The notes beneath the pieces are model-generated. The model was given only the letters and a program-made list of their open reading frames with translations. It made no database searches and was not told the DNA's origin. A DNA stretch of 40,698 nucleotides, from contig NZ_JACSQZ010000029.1 in NCBI RefSeq assembly GCF_014836325.1, positions 1-40,698 on the forward strand, written 5' to 3'. Of this stretch, positions 27,740 through 36,796 are shown piece after piece (the stretch's first letter is position 1; the number at the start of each line of letters is the position of its first letter). The DNA is from Clostridium gallinarum. GTDB lineage: Bacteria > Bacillota > Clostridia > Clostridiales > Clostridiaceae. A program made the translations under genes and the position numbers.

Positions 27740-29209
27740 CTATGCTAAGTAGTTTAAATTACTATCAATAATTAAATCCTCTAAATTTTGTTCTTCTTCA
27801 ATAGTAGAATTTCTATTATTTTTATTAATAAATTCATTTGAGTTTTCTCTTGAGTTTTCTTTTCCACTAAAGAAAGTAGTGTCTTCATTGTAAATACCTA
27901 TATTAACTTCTTGAATTCTAAAATTTTGATTTTCTAAAGTTTTCTTTATTTCATTTATATTTGAATTTAACAAGTTATAAGTTTCTTTTGAAGTTGCCTT
28001 TATTTCCGCTTTCATAATTCCTTCTTCTGAAAGAATTTTTATTGTCATTTCTCCAAGTTCTTTAGGATAAATTTTAACTTTTAATTCTTCTACTGAATTT
28101 GTTATCATATATTTAACATTTTTTATAAAATCTAAATTAATAGTTTCTTTATTAATTGATATAGGTTCTTTAATTATTTCTACAGTAGAATTTAATTTAT
28201 TTAATTTATCATAATAAGTTAAAGTTTTAGAAAAGCTTTCATTGTTGTCATCCTCTAAGAATTTCATTAATATATCTTCTTCTTTTTTATCAATACTATC
28301 TTCTTTTTCATTAGTAATATTATTCTTAGAAGGATTTTCCTTATTTAAACTTTCTTCATTCTTATTTTCTTGTGAATTAATTTTTTCTTTATTAATATGA
28401 ATATTAGTTAAATTTTCGCTATGAATATCTATTTTTTCTTTATCATCTTTAATATTATCTTTAGGCTCTAACTCCATATTTGTATTCATTATTAAAGCAT
28501 TTAGTATTTCTTTAGTTGTATTAGTACTTAATTTATCTTCAATTTTCTCAATGGAATTACTTTCAGTAGTATTAATTAAAATTTTAATTTCATCTAATAA
28601 ATTTGATTTTACTTCTTTTACTGTATCAAAATTGTTTAAAATTATATTAGTATCACTTTTATTTAAATACTCGTTTATTAGATTATTAATATTTTTTAGT
28701 AATTCCCCTTTATAATCATCTAATGAAATTTCATTATTATTTTTCAATATTGAACTTTTCCCTTTAAATAAAGTACTAAAATCTGTATTAGTGCTATCTA
28801 AATTAATTTCATTAACTTCACTTAAATTTATAGTATTATTTTCATTAAAATCATTTAAATTAACTTCTAAAAAATTAAGTAATAAAACTAATATATCTTC
28901 TAAATCTTCATCTTCAGAATCAATTTTAAAATCTTCATTATTTAATATTTCTTCAATTTTTTCTGAAATTTCAGAAGCTAATTCATCACTATTTAGTTTA
29001 TTTTTATTATTACTATTTTCTTCTATAGGTTTATCATTACTTAATTCCTTAGATTCTATTTTTGTATTATCTTCTAGTTTTAAGTTAATCTCTTTAGATA
29101 AGCATTCTTTAAAATCACTTTTATTTTCTGTATCTTTCTCTTGACTTTTATTAATTTTCTTTAAATTCTGAATTTTGTTTTTTAAGTCAATTACTCCAAA
29201 TATATCTAT
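27740..29209 (-). CDS. fliK: Hook-length control protein FliK, probable ATA start
   Basis: A molecular ruler and substrate-specificity switch, secreted. The open frame runs 489 codons from just after fliJ to 27740. The C-terminal domain is recognisable (LKVKIYPKELGEMTIKILSEEGIMKAEIKA, then LKKTLENQNFRIQEVNIGI-like segment). The first about 330 residues are Asn/Lys/Glu-rich and disordered, typical of FliK. There is no ATG, GTG or TTG in the first 154 codons. ATA at 29207-29209 sits 5 bases after GGAGGTGA, an ideal distance, and gives IDIFGVIDLK. The first conventional start, TTG at 28747, would lose a third of the protein. Confidence 0.8.
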   Translation of the reverse strand: MDIFGVIDLKNKIQNLKKINKSQEKDTENKSDFKECLSKEINLKLEDNTKIESKELSNDKPIEENSNNKNKLNSDELASEISEKIEEILNNEDFKIDSEDEDLEDILVLLLNFLEVNLNDFNENNTINLSEVNEINLDSTNTDFSTLFKGKSSILKNNNEISLDDYKGELLKNINNLINEYLNKSDTNIILNNFDTVKEVKSNLLDEIKILINTTESNSIEKIEDKLSTNTTKEILNALIMNTNMELEPKDNIKDDKEKIDIHSENLTNIHINKEKINSQENKNEESLNKENPSKNNITNEKEDSIDKKEEDILMKFLEDDNNESFSKTLTYYDKLNKLNSTVEIIKEPISINKETINLDFIKNVKYMITNSVEELKVKIYPKELGEMTIKILSEEGIMKAEIKATSKETYNLLNSNINEIKKTLENQNFRIQEVNIGIYNEDTTFFSGKENSRENSNEFINKNNRNSTIEEEQNLEDLIIDSNLNYLA

Positions 29210-29656
29210 TTACCTCACCTCCTCTCGATGACTTCTCATATATGCATATAAGGATAATTCATCATTTAAAATTTGCTCTTTTCTATCTTCCTCTTTTGTA
29301 AATTCTATATATTGTCTCTCTTTTAAAATATCAACAGTTTTTCTTTCTATTTGCTTTTTAAGTAAATCATTTCTTTTTATATCTAATTCTTTGTTTTTTG
29401 TAAGTAAAGCTTTTTCTGTTTCTTCTATTCCTTTATCTACTGCAAAAAGATAATTTCTTTTTATTTTTTGATAAACTAATGATTCACCTTCATTAATTCC
29501 ACTATATTTTTCATAGCTTTCTTTTAAGGTTGTAAGTTTTATTTCTGTTTCTTTTTTTTCTCTTTGAGTTTTAGTAAATTGTCGTTTGCTCTCTTCTTCT
29601 TTCTCTATTCTAATTTCTAAAAGCTTTTCTAATCCAAACTTAAATTTTTTCGACAT
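29210..29656 (-). CDS. fliJ: Flagellar export chaperone FliJ
   Basis: A 148-aa, almost entirely coiled-coil protein (KFKFGLEKLLEIRIEKEEESKRQF) with the gamma-subunit-like role in the FliI ATPase ring. It is 14 bases after fliI. Its last codons contain the GGAGGTGAGG ribosome site of fliK. Confidence 0.9.
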   Translation of the reverse strand: MSKKFKFGLEKLLEIRIEKEEESKRQFTKTQREKKETEIKLTTLKESYEKYSGINEGESLVYQKIKRNYLFAVDKGIEETEKALLTKNKELDIKRNDLLKKQIERKTVDILKERQYIEFTKEEDRKEQILNDELSLYAYMRSHREEVR

Positions 29657-29670
29657 TTTTACTCATCCTT

Positions 29671-30981
29671 TTACTTTCTAAACATTGATACTAAACTTTC
29701 TAAAGATGTGTTAAAATCAGATTTTTCATCTACCTTTTGCTTTAGGTATCCATTCAATTTATCATTATACTGAATTGCTAAATCTATTTTTTTATTACTC
29801 CCTCTAACATAAGCACCTAAATTAATTAAGTCTTCTGCATCTTTATAAGTAGCAAGTAAATCTCTTCCCATAGATGCTGCTTCCTTATGAATATCTAAAG
29901 CTATATTAGACATAAGTCTACTTATACTATTTAATATATCAATTGCAGGATAATGATTCTTATGAGCTAAATGTCTAGATAAAACTATATGTCCATCTAA
30001 TATTCCCCTTACTGCATCGGCAATTGGTTCATTGAAATCATCTCCATCTACTAATACGGTATAAAAAGCCGTAATAGATCCTTTATCTGAAGTTCCTGGT
30101 CTTTCCATAAGCTTTGGTAGCTTTGCAAAAACTGATGGAGTATATCCCTTTTGAGCTGGCGGCTCACCAATAGCTAATCCAACTTCTCTTTGAGCCATAG
30201 CAAATCTAGTTACAGAATCCATCATTAAAATAACTTTTTTCCCTTGATCTCTAAAATACTCAGCAATTGCTGTTGCAGTTAATGCACCCTTTATTCTTAT
30301 TAAGGCAGGTTTATCAGAAGTTGCACAAACAACTACTGATTTTTTCATTCCTTCTGGTCCTAAGTCCTTTTCAATAAACTCAAGAACTTCTCTACCTCTT
30401 TCCCCTATAAGTGATATAATATTTATATCTGCTTCTGCTTCTCTAGCTATCATACCTAAAGTTGTACTTTTCCCTACTCCAGATCCTGCAAATATCCCAA
30501 TTCTTTGACCTTCTCCAACTGTTAAAAATCCATCTATAGCTCTTACCCCAGTTGGAAGTATTTCAGTAATTCTTTTTCTTTTTAATGGATCTGGTGGCTG
30601 ATTTTCAAGTGGATAAGATTCTCCTTGAATTATCTCTCCCTCTTCCAAAGGATTTCCAAGTCCATCTAAAACTTTACCTAATAAATCTTCTGAGCATCTA
30701 ACTTCTAATGGTCTTCTTTCTGGAACAACTCTACATCCTGGTGCTATTCCAATTAATTCACCTAATGGCATTAATAAAACAGCATCTTGCCTAAATCCAA
30801 CTACTTCACATTTTATAGGCATTTCTTCTTGATTATAAATTGTACATAATTCACCAACAAAGGCTTTTACTCCTTGTACCTCAATAGTTAAACCTATAAC
30901 TTCTTTAACAGTTCCCTCTAAATAATGAGTATTAACTTCTCTTATTCTTTTATTTATTAAATCAAAATCTACATTAATCAT
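29671..30981 (-). CDS. fliI: Flagellum-specific ATPase FliI
   Basis: The export ATPase, 436 aa from the ATG at 30981 (MINVDFDLINKRI), preceded by AGGTG. A longer frame beginning at 31014 overlaps fliH and lacks a site. It has an N-terminal beta barrel, Walker A FAGSGVGKST, Walker B VILMMDSVTRFAMAQREVGLAIGEPP (F1/rotary type III signature) and the C-terminal lid. Confidence 0.95.
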   Translation of the reverse strand: MINVDFDLINKRIREVNTHYLEGTVKEVIGLTIEVQGVKAFVGELCTIYNQEEMPIKCEVVGFRQDAVLLMPLGELIGIAPGCRVVPERRPLEVRCSEDLLGKVLDGLGNPLEEGEIIQGESYPLENQPPDPLKRKRITEILPTGVRAIDGFLTVGEGQRIGIFAGSGVGKSTTLGMIAREAEADINIISLIGERGREVLEFIEKDLGPEGMKKSVVVCATSDKPALIRIKGALTATAIAEYFRDQGKKVILMMDSVTRFAMAQREVGLAIGEPPAQKGYTPSVFAKLPKLMERPGTSDKGSITAFYTVLVDGDDFNEPIADAVRGILDGHIVLSRHLAHKNHYPAIDILNSISRLMSNIALDIHKEAASMGRDLLATYKDAEDLINLGAYVRGSNKKIDLAIQYNDKLNGYLKQKVDEKSDFNTSLESLVSMFRK

Positions 30982-30991
30982 ATAACACCTA

Positions 30992-31744
30992 TTACTTAAA
31001 TAATGCAGTTTCAAGTTTTTCTAAAGCTACATCTAGTCCAACTACTGCTTTACCAGTATTTTTTTCTATAATTGCATTTCCTAATTCCATTAAAGTATCC
31101 TCTAAAATGAATATGTCCCCTTTAATTGCATACGCTTTTTTATAATATTCTATTTTCTCTTCAATTCCTTTTACATGTTTAGTATTACATCTAATTATTA
31201 TATTTTCCTCAGCCCTTGCTCCTTCTAAAACATCCTCCATTAAAGGAATTATTCCATCATCTTTTTGCAATTCTTTCTTAGCAATTATACTAGCCATCTT
31301 AAATGCAAGATTAATTATTTCCTCTTCTTTAAGATTTAAATACTCTAAATATTCTTTGTTAGCACTTTTTAATATTTCCTCAGCTTCATCTATTCTAACT
31401 TTTACTTTTTCATTAGTATCACTCTTAACTTTAACTAATGCTTCTTTATAACCATCTTCAAATCCATTAGATTTCCCCTGATTATAACCTTCCTCATAAG
31501 CTTTTTTTTCTATTTCTGCTGAAATAACCCTAGCTCTCATTACTATATCTTCTGCTTCTGATTTAGCTTTTTTTATTATATTAGAACCTAGTACTTCATA
31601 ACTTTTTCTTATTTCTTGCTCTACATCTAATTTTTCTTTTTCAATATCTTTAGCTTCTATCCTGCTAATATAATTTGTTGCAATTGTTTTTTGTGATGAT
31701 TTTAATGCCGATGTATTTTTAATTAAATTATATGATAATTGCAT
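30992..31744 (-). CDS. fliH: Flagellar assembly protein FliH
   Basis: The peripheral-stalk-like regulator of FliI, 250 aa. I start at the ATG at 31744, since GAGGTGG lies 5 bases upstream; a GTG at 31753 lies inside that site. Coiled-coil N-terminal two-thirds with glycine/alanine helix repeats (EKKAYEEGYNQGKSNGFEDGYKEA), then an E-subunit-like C-terminal domain. It overlaps fliG by 17 bases. Confidence 0.9.
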   Translation of the reverse strand: MQLSYNLIKNTSALKSSQKTIATNYISRIEAKDIEKEKLDVEQEIRKSYEVLGSNIIKKAKSEAEDIVMRARVISAEIEKKAYEEGYNQGKSNGFEDGYKEALVKVKSDTNEKVKVRIDEAEEILKSANKEYLEYLNLKEEEIINLAFKMASIIAKKELQKDDGIIPLMEDVLEGARAEENIIIRCNTKHVKGIEEKIEYYKKAYAIKGDIFILEDTLMELGNAIIEKNTGKAVVGLDVALEKLETALFK

Positions 31745-32744
31745 CTTCTCCACCTCTTGAAATAATTATTTCTTGAGCATCATCTAGCCTTCTAATAACA
31801 GAAACAATCTTTTGCTGAGCTTTTTCAACATCCATAAGCCTTACAGGACCTAAGAATTCCATATCTTCCTTTAATGCAGCAGCTGCTCTCTTAGATTGAT
31901 TTCTATAAATAGCATTTGCAACTTCATCTGAGCATCCTTTAAGGGCAAGTGCAAGCTCTTTTCCATCAACTTCTCTAAGAATTCTTTGAATTGATACATC
32001 ATCAAGAGTGATAATATCCTCAAATACAAACATAGAGCTTTTAACTACATCAGCAAGTTCTGCATCTTCTCTTTCTAAACTTTCAGTTATATTTCTTTCA
32101 GTAGTTCTATCAACTTGATTTAAAATATCAACTAAAGTATCTACTCCACCTAAAGATGTCATTTCACTTCTTACTACATTACTTAATTTACTTTCTAAAA
32201 CTTTTTCAATTTCCTTAATTACCATTGGTGAAGTATTGCTCATAGTTGCAATTCTATATGCAACATCACTTTGAGTATCTTCTGGTAACTCTGCTAATAC
32301 TTGTGCAGCCTTATCTGGTTGTAAATAGCAAAGAATTAATGCTATAGTCTGAGGATGTTCATAACTAATTACATTTAACAGTTGATGAGCATCAGCTTTT
32401 CTAGCAATTGAAAAAGGCCTATATTGTTGTGTTGCTTCCGTTACCTTGCTTAATATTTCATTTGCCCTTTGAGTTCCTAAAGCCTTTGATAGCAACGTTC
32501 TTGCATAGTCAATTCCACCTTCAATAATATAATCTCTAGCCTTATTAATTTCTAAAAACTCATCTAATATAATTTGTCTTTGCTCTGAGCTTACTGTAGA
32601 AATATTAGCTATTTCATAAGTAATTTTTTGAATTTCAGCTTCTGGTAACCTCTTTAATATTGCAGAAGATGCTTCTGGGCCAAGAGTTATAAATAATATG
32701 GCTGCCTTCTGTACTCCATTTAATTTTGCTGATTCTCTTGCCAT
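31728..32744 (-). CDS. fliG: Flagellar motor switch protein FliG
   Basis: The rotor protein that contacts MotA, 338 aa from the ATG at 32744 (MARESAKLNGVQKAAILFITLG), with AGAGGTGA upstream. The N-terminal FliF-binding domain is followed by the middle domain with EHPQTIALILCYL (EHPQ motif). The C-terminal torque helix contains DDVSIQRILREVDGKELALALKG. The spacing to fliF is 4 bases. Confidence 0.96.
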   Translation of the reverse strand: MARESAKLNGVQKAAILFITLGPEASSAILKRLPEAEIQKITYEIANISTVSSEQRQIILDEFLEINKARDYIIEGGIDYARTLLSKALGTQRANEILSKVTEATQQYRPFSIARKADAHQLLNVISYEHPQTIALILCYLQPDKAAQVLAELPEDTQSDVAYRIATMSNTSPMVIKEIEKVLESKLSNVVRSEMTSLGGVDTLVDILNQVDRTTERNITESLEREDAELADVVKSSMFVFEDIITLDDVSIQRILREVDGKELALALKGCSDEVANAIYRNQSKRAAAALKEDMEFLGPVRLMDVEKAQQKIVSVIRRLDDAQEIIISRGGEDAIII

Positions 32745-32748
32745 ACTA

Positions 32749-34311
32749 TCACCTCTCATTTTCAGCTAACCAAGATTTTATTATGTCCACTACTTGATCT
32801 GGTTTTTCTGTTGCATATTTTTTTATTTCATTTTCAATATGTGCTTTTGGATTAATACTATCAAAATTAATACTAGGCATTTCTATAGTTTCATCTTGTG
32901 AAACTTTATCATCAATAACTACATCTAAAAGATTTTTCTTATCCTCATTTTTGTTTTTACTATTTTTTCTTAACAATAATAAAATCACAATAAATGCAAT
33001 TATTCCTACTAACCCTAAAATTGAAAATAATATTATTTTATTTCTACTTTCTTTTGCTAAAGATTCACTTATAGAATCAAATTCTTTTTGTGCTTCCTCC
33101 TTAGTTATAGGATCAAAAGTCATTCCAACTACTGAAACACTATCCCCTCTTTCTGTTTGCAACCCTATTGCATTTGCTACTGATTTTTCTATTGCAGCTT
33201 GTACATTATCATCTATATTTCCATCTATAAATACAGAGGCTGTAAGCCTTTTAACTTCTCCTGGTGCACTTATAGTTGTAGTTTCTACCTTTCCAACCTC
33301 ATAGTTAGTATTAACTTCTTCTCTTGATGATTCTCCATTATTTGTACTGTCATCTATAGTTGTTTCCATATTATTATCAACTGGACTATTTGTACTTTCA
33401 GATATTTCTCCATTATTATTTTCTTTAATGGACTGTTGACTAACTATAACTTTGTTAGGATCTATAATTGTTTCTGTTTTTTTCTTAGAATCAAAATCTA
33501 ATTCTACACTAACTGAACTTTTCACCTTATCTTTACCCACTACTGGTTCCAAAAGTGAAATTATTGATTTTTCAATATCTTTTTCATATTTTTTTTCTAA
33601 ATCAAATTGTTGCTGTATGCTTTCTGAACTTATTACTGAACTATTATCATCGTATAATCCCTCAGTTAATAAATTCATATTATCATCTATAACTTCTATA
33701 TTTTCTTTGGGAACATTCTCTATACTACCTGAAACAAGAGAAACTATTGATTTGACTTGCTCTTTTGATAATTTATTTCCAGAATTTAATTTTAAATAAA
33801 CTGCTGCCTTACCCGGCTCTTTATCTTCTACGAAGACTGAATCTTTTGACTCTGTTATATGTACTCTTGCGGTCTCGATTTGCGGAAAGCTCTTTATTGT
33901 TTTTTCTAACTCTCCTTGTTGCATTCTTAATTTCTTTAACTTGAACTCCTCGTCAGTCATACCAAATGAACTACTAGAATCCATAAGTTCATATCCCTTA
34001 CTTCCATCTGAAAGTTCTGGTGCTAACTCCAATCTTAATTCATCTACTTGGTCTTTAGGAACTAATATTGTATTTCCTTCTATTTTCATATCAACTTTTT
34101 TTTCATTTAACTTAGTTGTAACAACTTGTGCATCTGTAGCCTCTAAGTTTGAAAATAAAACTTTATATTTAGTGGCTGAGTTATAAAAAAATAAAGATCC
34201 AATTGCAATAATAAAAGTAATGATAGTAGCAAATATTGCTATTTTTATCCCTTTACTAAAATTATTAAATCTTAACCACAGCTTACTAATGCTATCTTTA
34301 AGTTTTTCCAT
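32749..34311 (-). CDS. fliF: Flagellar MS-ring protein FliF
   Basis: The ring on which the basal body is built, 520 aa from the ATG at 34311; AAGGAG lies 11 bases upstream. Two membrane segments (about 20-42 and 433-453) flank the periplasmic ring-building domains (KYKVLFSNLEATDAQVV...; FPQIETARVHI). A cytoplasmic tail for FliG binding ends in VVDIIKSWLAENER. Confidence 0.95.
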   Translation of the reverse strand: MEKLKDSISKLWLRFNNFSKGIKIAIFATIITFIIAIGSLFFYNSATKYKVLFSNLEATDAQVVTTKLNEKKVDMKIEGNTILVPKDQVDELRLELAPELSDGSKGYELMDSSSSFGMTDEEFKLKKLRMQQGELEKTIKSFPQIETARVHITESKDSVFVEDKEPGKAAVYLKLNSGNKLSKEQVKSIVSLVSGSIENVPKENIEVIDDNMNLLTEGLYDDNSSVISSESIQQQFDLEKKYEKDIEKSIISLLEPVVGKDKVKSSVSVELDFDSKKKTETIIDPNKVIVSQQSIKENNNGEISESTNSPVDNNMETTIDDSTNNGESSREEVNTNYEVGKVETTTISAPGEVKRLTASVFIDGNIDDNVQAAIEKSVANAIGLQTERGDSVSVVGMTFDPITKEEAQKEFDSISESLAKESRNKIILFSILGLVGIIAFIVILLLLRKNSKNKNEDKKNLLDVVIDDKVSQDETIEMPSINFDSINPKAHIENEIKKYATEKPDQVVDIIKSWLAENER

Positions 34312-34332
34312 TAATAATTGCACTCCTTCATA

Positions 34333-34629
34333 TTACAATTGCATTCTTGTTAATTCCTGCACTGCCTCTACAACCTTATTTCTCACTTGTATAGCCATTT
34401 GAAGTGACATTTTAGCTTCTTCCATTCCTAATATCATCTCATGAACTTCTACGTCTTTTCCTGCAATAAAATCATTTGTAATATTATCCGCTGCTATTTG
34501 CTTTTCATTTAATTTATCTAAGCTATCTTTTAAAACATTTTTAAAATTACTAGACGAATTGCTATTATTATTTGAACTAATACTATTTTCAAAAATATTT
34601 TCCTTGGGAACAAAATTGTTTATTATCAT
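34333..34629 (-). CDS. fliE: Flagellar hook-basal body protein FliE
   Basis: A 98-aa adaptor between the MS ring and rod. The conserved C-terminus is VHEMILGMEEAKMSLQMAIQVRNKVVEAVQELTRMQL. The ATG follows AGGAAGGTAG, which overlaps the flgC stop. Confidence 0.93.
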   Translation of the reverse strand: MIINNFVPKENIFENSISSNNNSNSSSNFKNVLKDSLDKLNEKQIAADNITNDFIAGKDVEVHEMILGMEEAKMSLQMAIQVRNKVVEAVQELTRMQL

Positions 34630-34634
34630 ATTTA

Positions 34635-35039
34635 CTACCTTCCTAATTCTAATGTTTTAGTAAACATACTTTTTGTCGCATCTAGTGTATCTGCATTGGC
34701 TTCGTAAGATCTAGATGCTGCTATCATATCTGCCATTTCATTTAGTAAATTTACGTTAGGCATAGTTACATATCCCTCTTCATTTGCATCTGGATGAGTT
34801 GGATCATATACTTCTTTTAATGGAGATTTATCATCTATTATTCCTACAGATTTAACACCATTTAACCCTTTAGCTTCATCTAAATTCTCTTGAAATACCG
34901 CTATCTTTCTCACATAAGGTTTACCATCTTCCCCCCTAGTTGTAGTTGCATTAGTAATATTAGATGTAACTGTATCCATTCTAAGCCTTTCTGCTGATAG
35001 ACCACTTGCACTTATTCTCATAGTATTAAATAATCCCAT
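34635..35039 (-). CDS. flgC: Flagellar rod protein FlgC
   Basis: Proximal rod, 134 aa. [28 protein letters not shown] and the C-terminal [30 protein letters not shown] are the family signatures. Five bases after flgB. Confidence 0.95.
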   Translation of the reverse strand: MGLFNTMRISASGLSAERLRMDTVTSNITNATTTRGEDGKPYVRKIAVFQENLDEAKGLNGVKSVGIIDDKSPLKEVYDPTHPDANEEGYVTMPNVNLLNEMADMIAASRSYEANADTLDATKSMFTKTLELGR

Positions 35040-35044
35040 AATTA

Positions 35045-35437
35045 TTAATTACCTCCTGAAATAACACTTTTAGTCATACTAAGTTTAGAATTCGCTTGTG
35101 TTATTAAGGCATTGTACATTAATGTATTAGATGCTTGATTTACTTTTTCTAAATCAATATCTACATTATTTCCATCTGTTCTCATACTTGTACTTTTATC
35201 CTCTTTTACTGATATTATAGAATTATCTAAACTTCCACTTAAATGGTTACTATTAGTTTTTTTCAAAGTAAATTTACTTATTTCACTATTTAAATTTTCT
35301 TCAAAAGATACATAAGATTTTTTAAAATTTTCAGTGTTTACATTCGCAATATTATTAGCTATAACCTTACTTCTTGTTGCAGAAGCATCTAATCCTAATT
35401 TTATAAACTGTAATCCACTATCATTACTTATATTCAT
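35045..35437 (-). CDS. flgB: Flagellar rod protein FlgB
   Basis: First gene of the operon, 130 aa from the ATG at 35437 ([12 protein letters not shown]), which has GGGAG 7 bases upstream. A frame extension to 35467 has no site of its own. [22 protein letters not shown] and the C-terminal [28 protein letters not shown] match FlgB. Confidence 0.93.
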   Translation of the reverse strand: MNISNDSGLQFIKLGLDASATRSKVIANNIANVNTENFKKSYVSFEENLNSEISKFTLKKTNSNHLSGSLDNSIISVKEDKSTSMRTDGNNVDIDLEKVNQASNTLMYNALITQANSKLSMTKSVISGGN

Positions 35438-35729
35438 AACATTTCTCCCATTTACATTTTTAACCAATTTTCGCCATAAATTTAATAGACTTTTTTTAAT
35501 TTAATTATATATATTTTCTATTAGATGAAAATTTACCCATGAATCTATTATAATTTAATATAATTTATTTTTCTATAATAATTTTCATAAAAAATATATT
35601 TTATTTATCAACCTTTTTTGTAATAATTTTATTTATTTTCAATTTATTGTTTAATATTGTATTTTGCTGTATTTTTTTCGCATTTATTTTAATTTTTATT
35701 TTATATATTATTAAAATATATAAAATAGC
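35438..35729 (-). promoter_or_regulatory. Upstream region of the flagellar operon
   Basis: Almost 300 bases of extreme AT-rich, gene-free DNA. A perfect TATAAT at 35547-35552 (minus) is the best -10, about 110 bases before flgB, but no clear -35 stands at 16-18 bases. I see no sigma-28 site and no conserved c-di-GMP riboswitch core, such as is known upstream of flgB in C. difficile. Confidence 0.4.
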
Positions 35730-35760
35730 AAAAAAATAGAGAAGTAATTACTACTTCTCT
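35730..35760 (-). terminator. Terminator of the minor flagellin gene
   Basis: On the minus strand AGAGAAGTA pairs with TACTTCTCT across a 5-base loop and is followed by a T-rich run, ATTTTTTT. It lies 9 bases after the stop. Confidence 0.9.
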
Positions 35761-35769
35761 GTCGATAAA

Positions 35770-36627
35770 TTATTTCATATTCTCAAGTACACGTAATATT
35801 TCTTGTGGAAATTTGTTACTTTGTTGCATTAAAGCAATAGATGTTTCATTTAAAATAGCTGTTCTTGAATATTCTGCCATTTCTAAAGCCATATCAGTAT
35901 CTCGAATTCGACTTTCTGTACTTACTAAATTCGAAGAACTTCCAGTTAAATTTTCAGCTGAAGTTTCCATTCTATTTTGAATAGCTCCATATTTACTTCT
36001 TACTGAAGTAACCATTTGTATTGCTCCATCAATAGAACTTAAATTCTTATCTAGATTATTTTTATCAGTAACATCTAAATTAGCTATTGAATTGCCTTCA
36101 TTATCAGTAAGCATATTAGTTGTAATATTGAAAATTGGAATTTTTATATCTTCATCACTAGTAGAACCAACTTTATGATCTAAGAATTTTGGATAATCGT
36201 TATTTACCACTCTATCAGAAGTTAATAATTTTACTCCATTAAAATCAGAATTATTCACCGTATAATCAATATGTTCCTTTAACTGATTAATTTCATTTTG
36301 AATTACATCTAAATCATCTTCACTAGTAGCTCCACCAGATTTTACTGTCAATTCCTTTATTCTAGTTAAAGTTTCATTAATTGTAGATAAAGTTCCATCT
36401 ACAGTTTGCATCATAGAAACACCATCTTGAATATTCTTTTCAGCCATTTGAAGACTTCTAATTTGAAGCCTAAGACCTTCGCTAACCCCAAGCTTATTAG
36501 GATTATCCTTAGCAGAATTAATTTTAGTTCCTGTACTAATCCTATTTAAAGATACTGCTTGATTAGATAAATTCTTCTTATAATTTCTATATATATTTAA
36601 AGATTCCATATTTTGATTTAATCTCAT
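35770..36627 (-). CDS. Flagellin-like protein (minor flagellin), 285 aa
   Basis: A filament-type protein with flagellin D0/D1 ends. N-terminus: RNYKKNLSNQAVSLNRISTGTKINSAKDNPNKLGVSEGL, IQDGVSMMQTVDGTLSTINETLTRIKEL. C-terminus: ENLTGSSSNLVSTESRIRDTDMALEMAEYSRTAILNETSIALMQQSNKFPQEILRVLENM. It has only a short central region. The last residues depart from the usual Q-QxVLxLLR end, as do N-terminal positions (MRLNQNMESL). It is monocistronic, with a sigma-28 promoter and its own terminator. It could be a minor filament or junction subunit. Confidence 0.92.
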   Translation of the reverse strand: MRLNQNMESLNIYRNYKKNLSNQAVSLNRISTGTKINSAKDNPNKLGVSEGLRLQIRSLQMAEKNIQDGVSMMQTVDGTLSTINETLTRIKELTVKSGGATSEDDLDVIQNEINQLKEHIDYTVNNSDFNGVKLLTSDRVVNNDYPKFLDHKVGSTSDEDIKIPIFNITTNMLTDNEGNSIANLDVTDKNNLDKNLSSIDGAIQMVTSVRSKYGAIQNRMETSAENLTGSSSNLVSTESRIRDTDMALEMAEYSRTAILNETSIALMQQSNKFPQEILRVLENMK

Positions 36628-36662
36628 ATTAAACTCTCCTATATTCCACTTCTTTACCTTAA

Positions 36663-36689
36663 TTATCGATTAATAAAATTAAATCTTTA
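36663..36689 (-). promoter_or_regulatory. Sigma-28 (SigD) promoter of the minor flagellin
   Basis: On the minus strand TAAA (36686-36689), a 15-base spacer and ATCGATAA (36663-36670) closely match the Firmicute sigma-D pattern TAAA-N15-(GC)CGATAT. The start codon is 36 bases downstream, with GGAGAG between. Confidence 0.75.
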
Positions 36690-36796
36690 GATTATTTATA
36701 TTTAGTTATATTCAATTCTCACCTTTACATAATTATTACTTTCAAAACTTTAGCTAATACTATCAATATAATTATTTTTAAGGAGTTAATTTTTTA

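Noticed and set aside
28748..29209. Apparent 460-base gap between fliJ and fliK, possible frameshift or extra plus-strand gene at 28791-29144
   Set aside because: Reading the minus strand codon by codon shows one uninterrupted frame continuous with fliK, so the gap is the FliK N-terminus with a non-canonical start.
35438..35769. c-di-GMP riboswitch upstream of flgB
   Set aside because: Known in C. difficile at this position, but no conserved GEMM-type core or terminator/antiterminator pair is visible.
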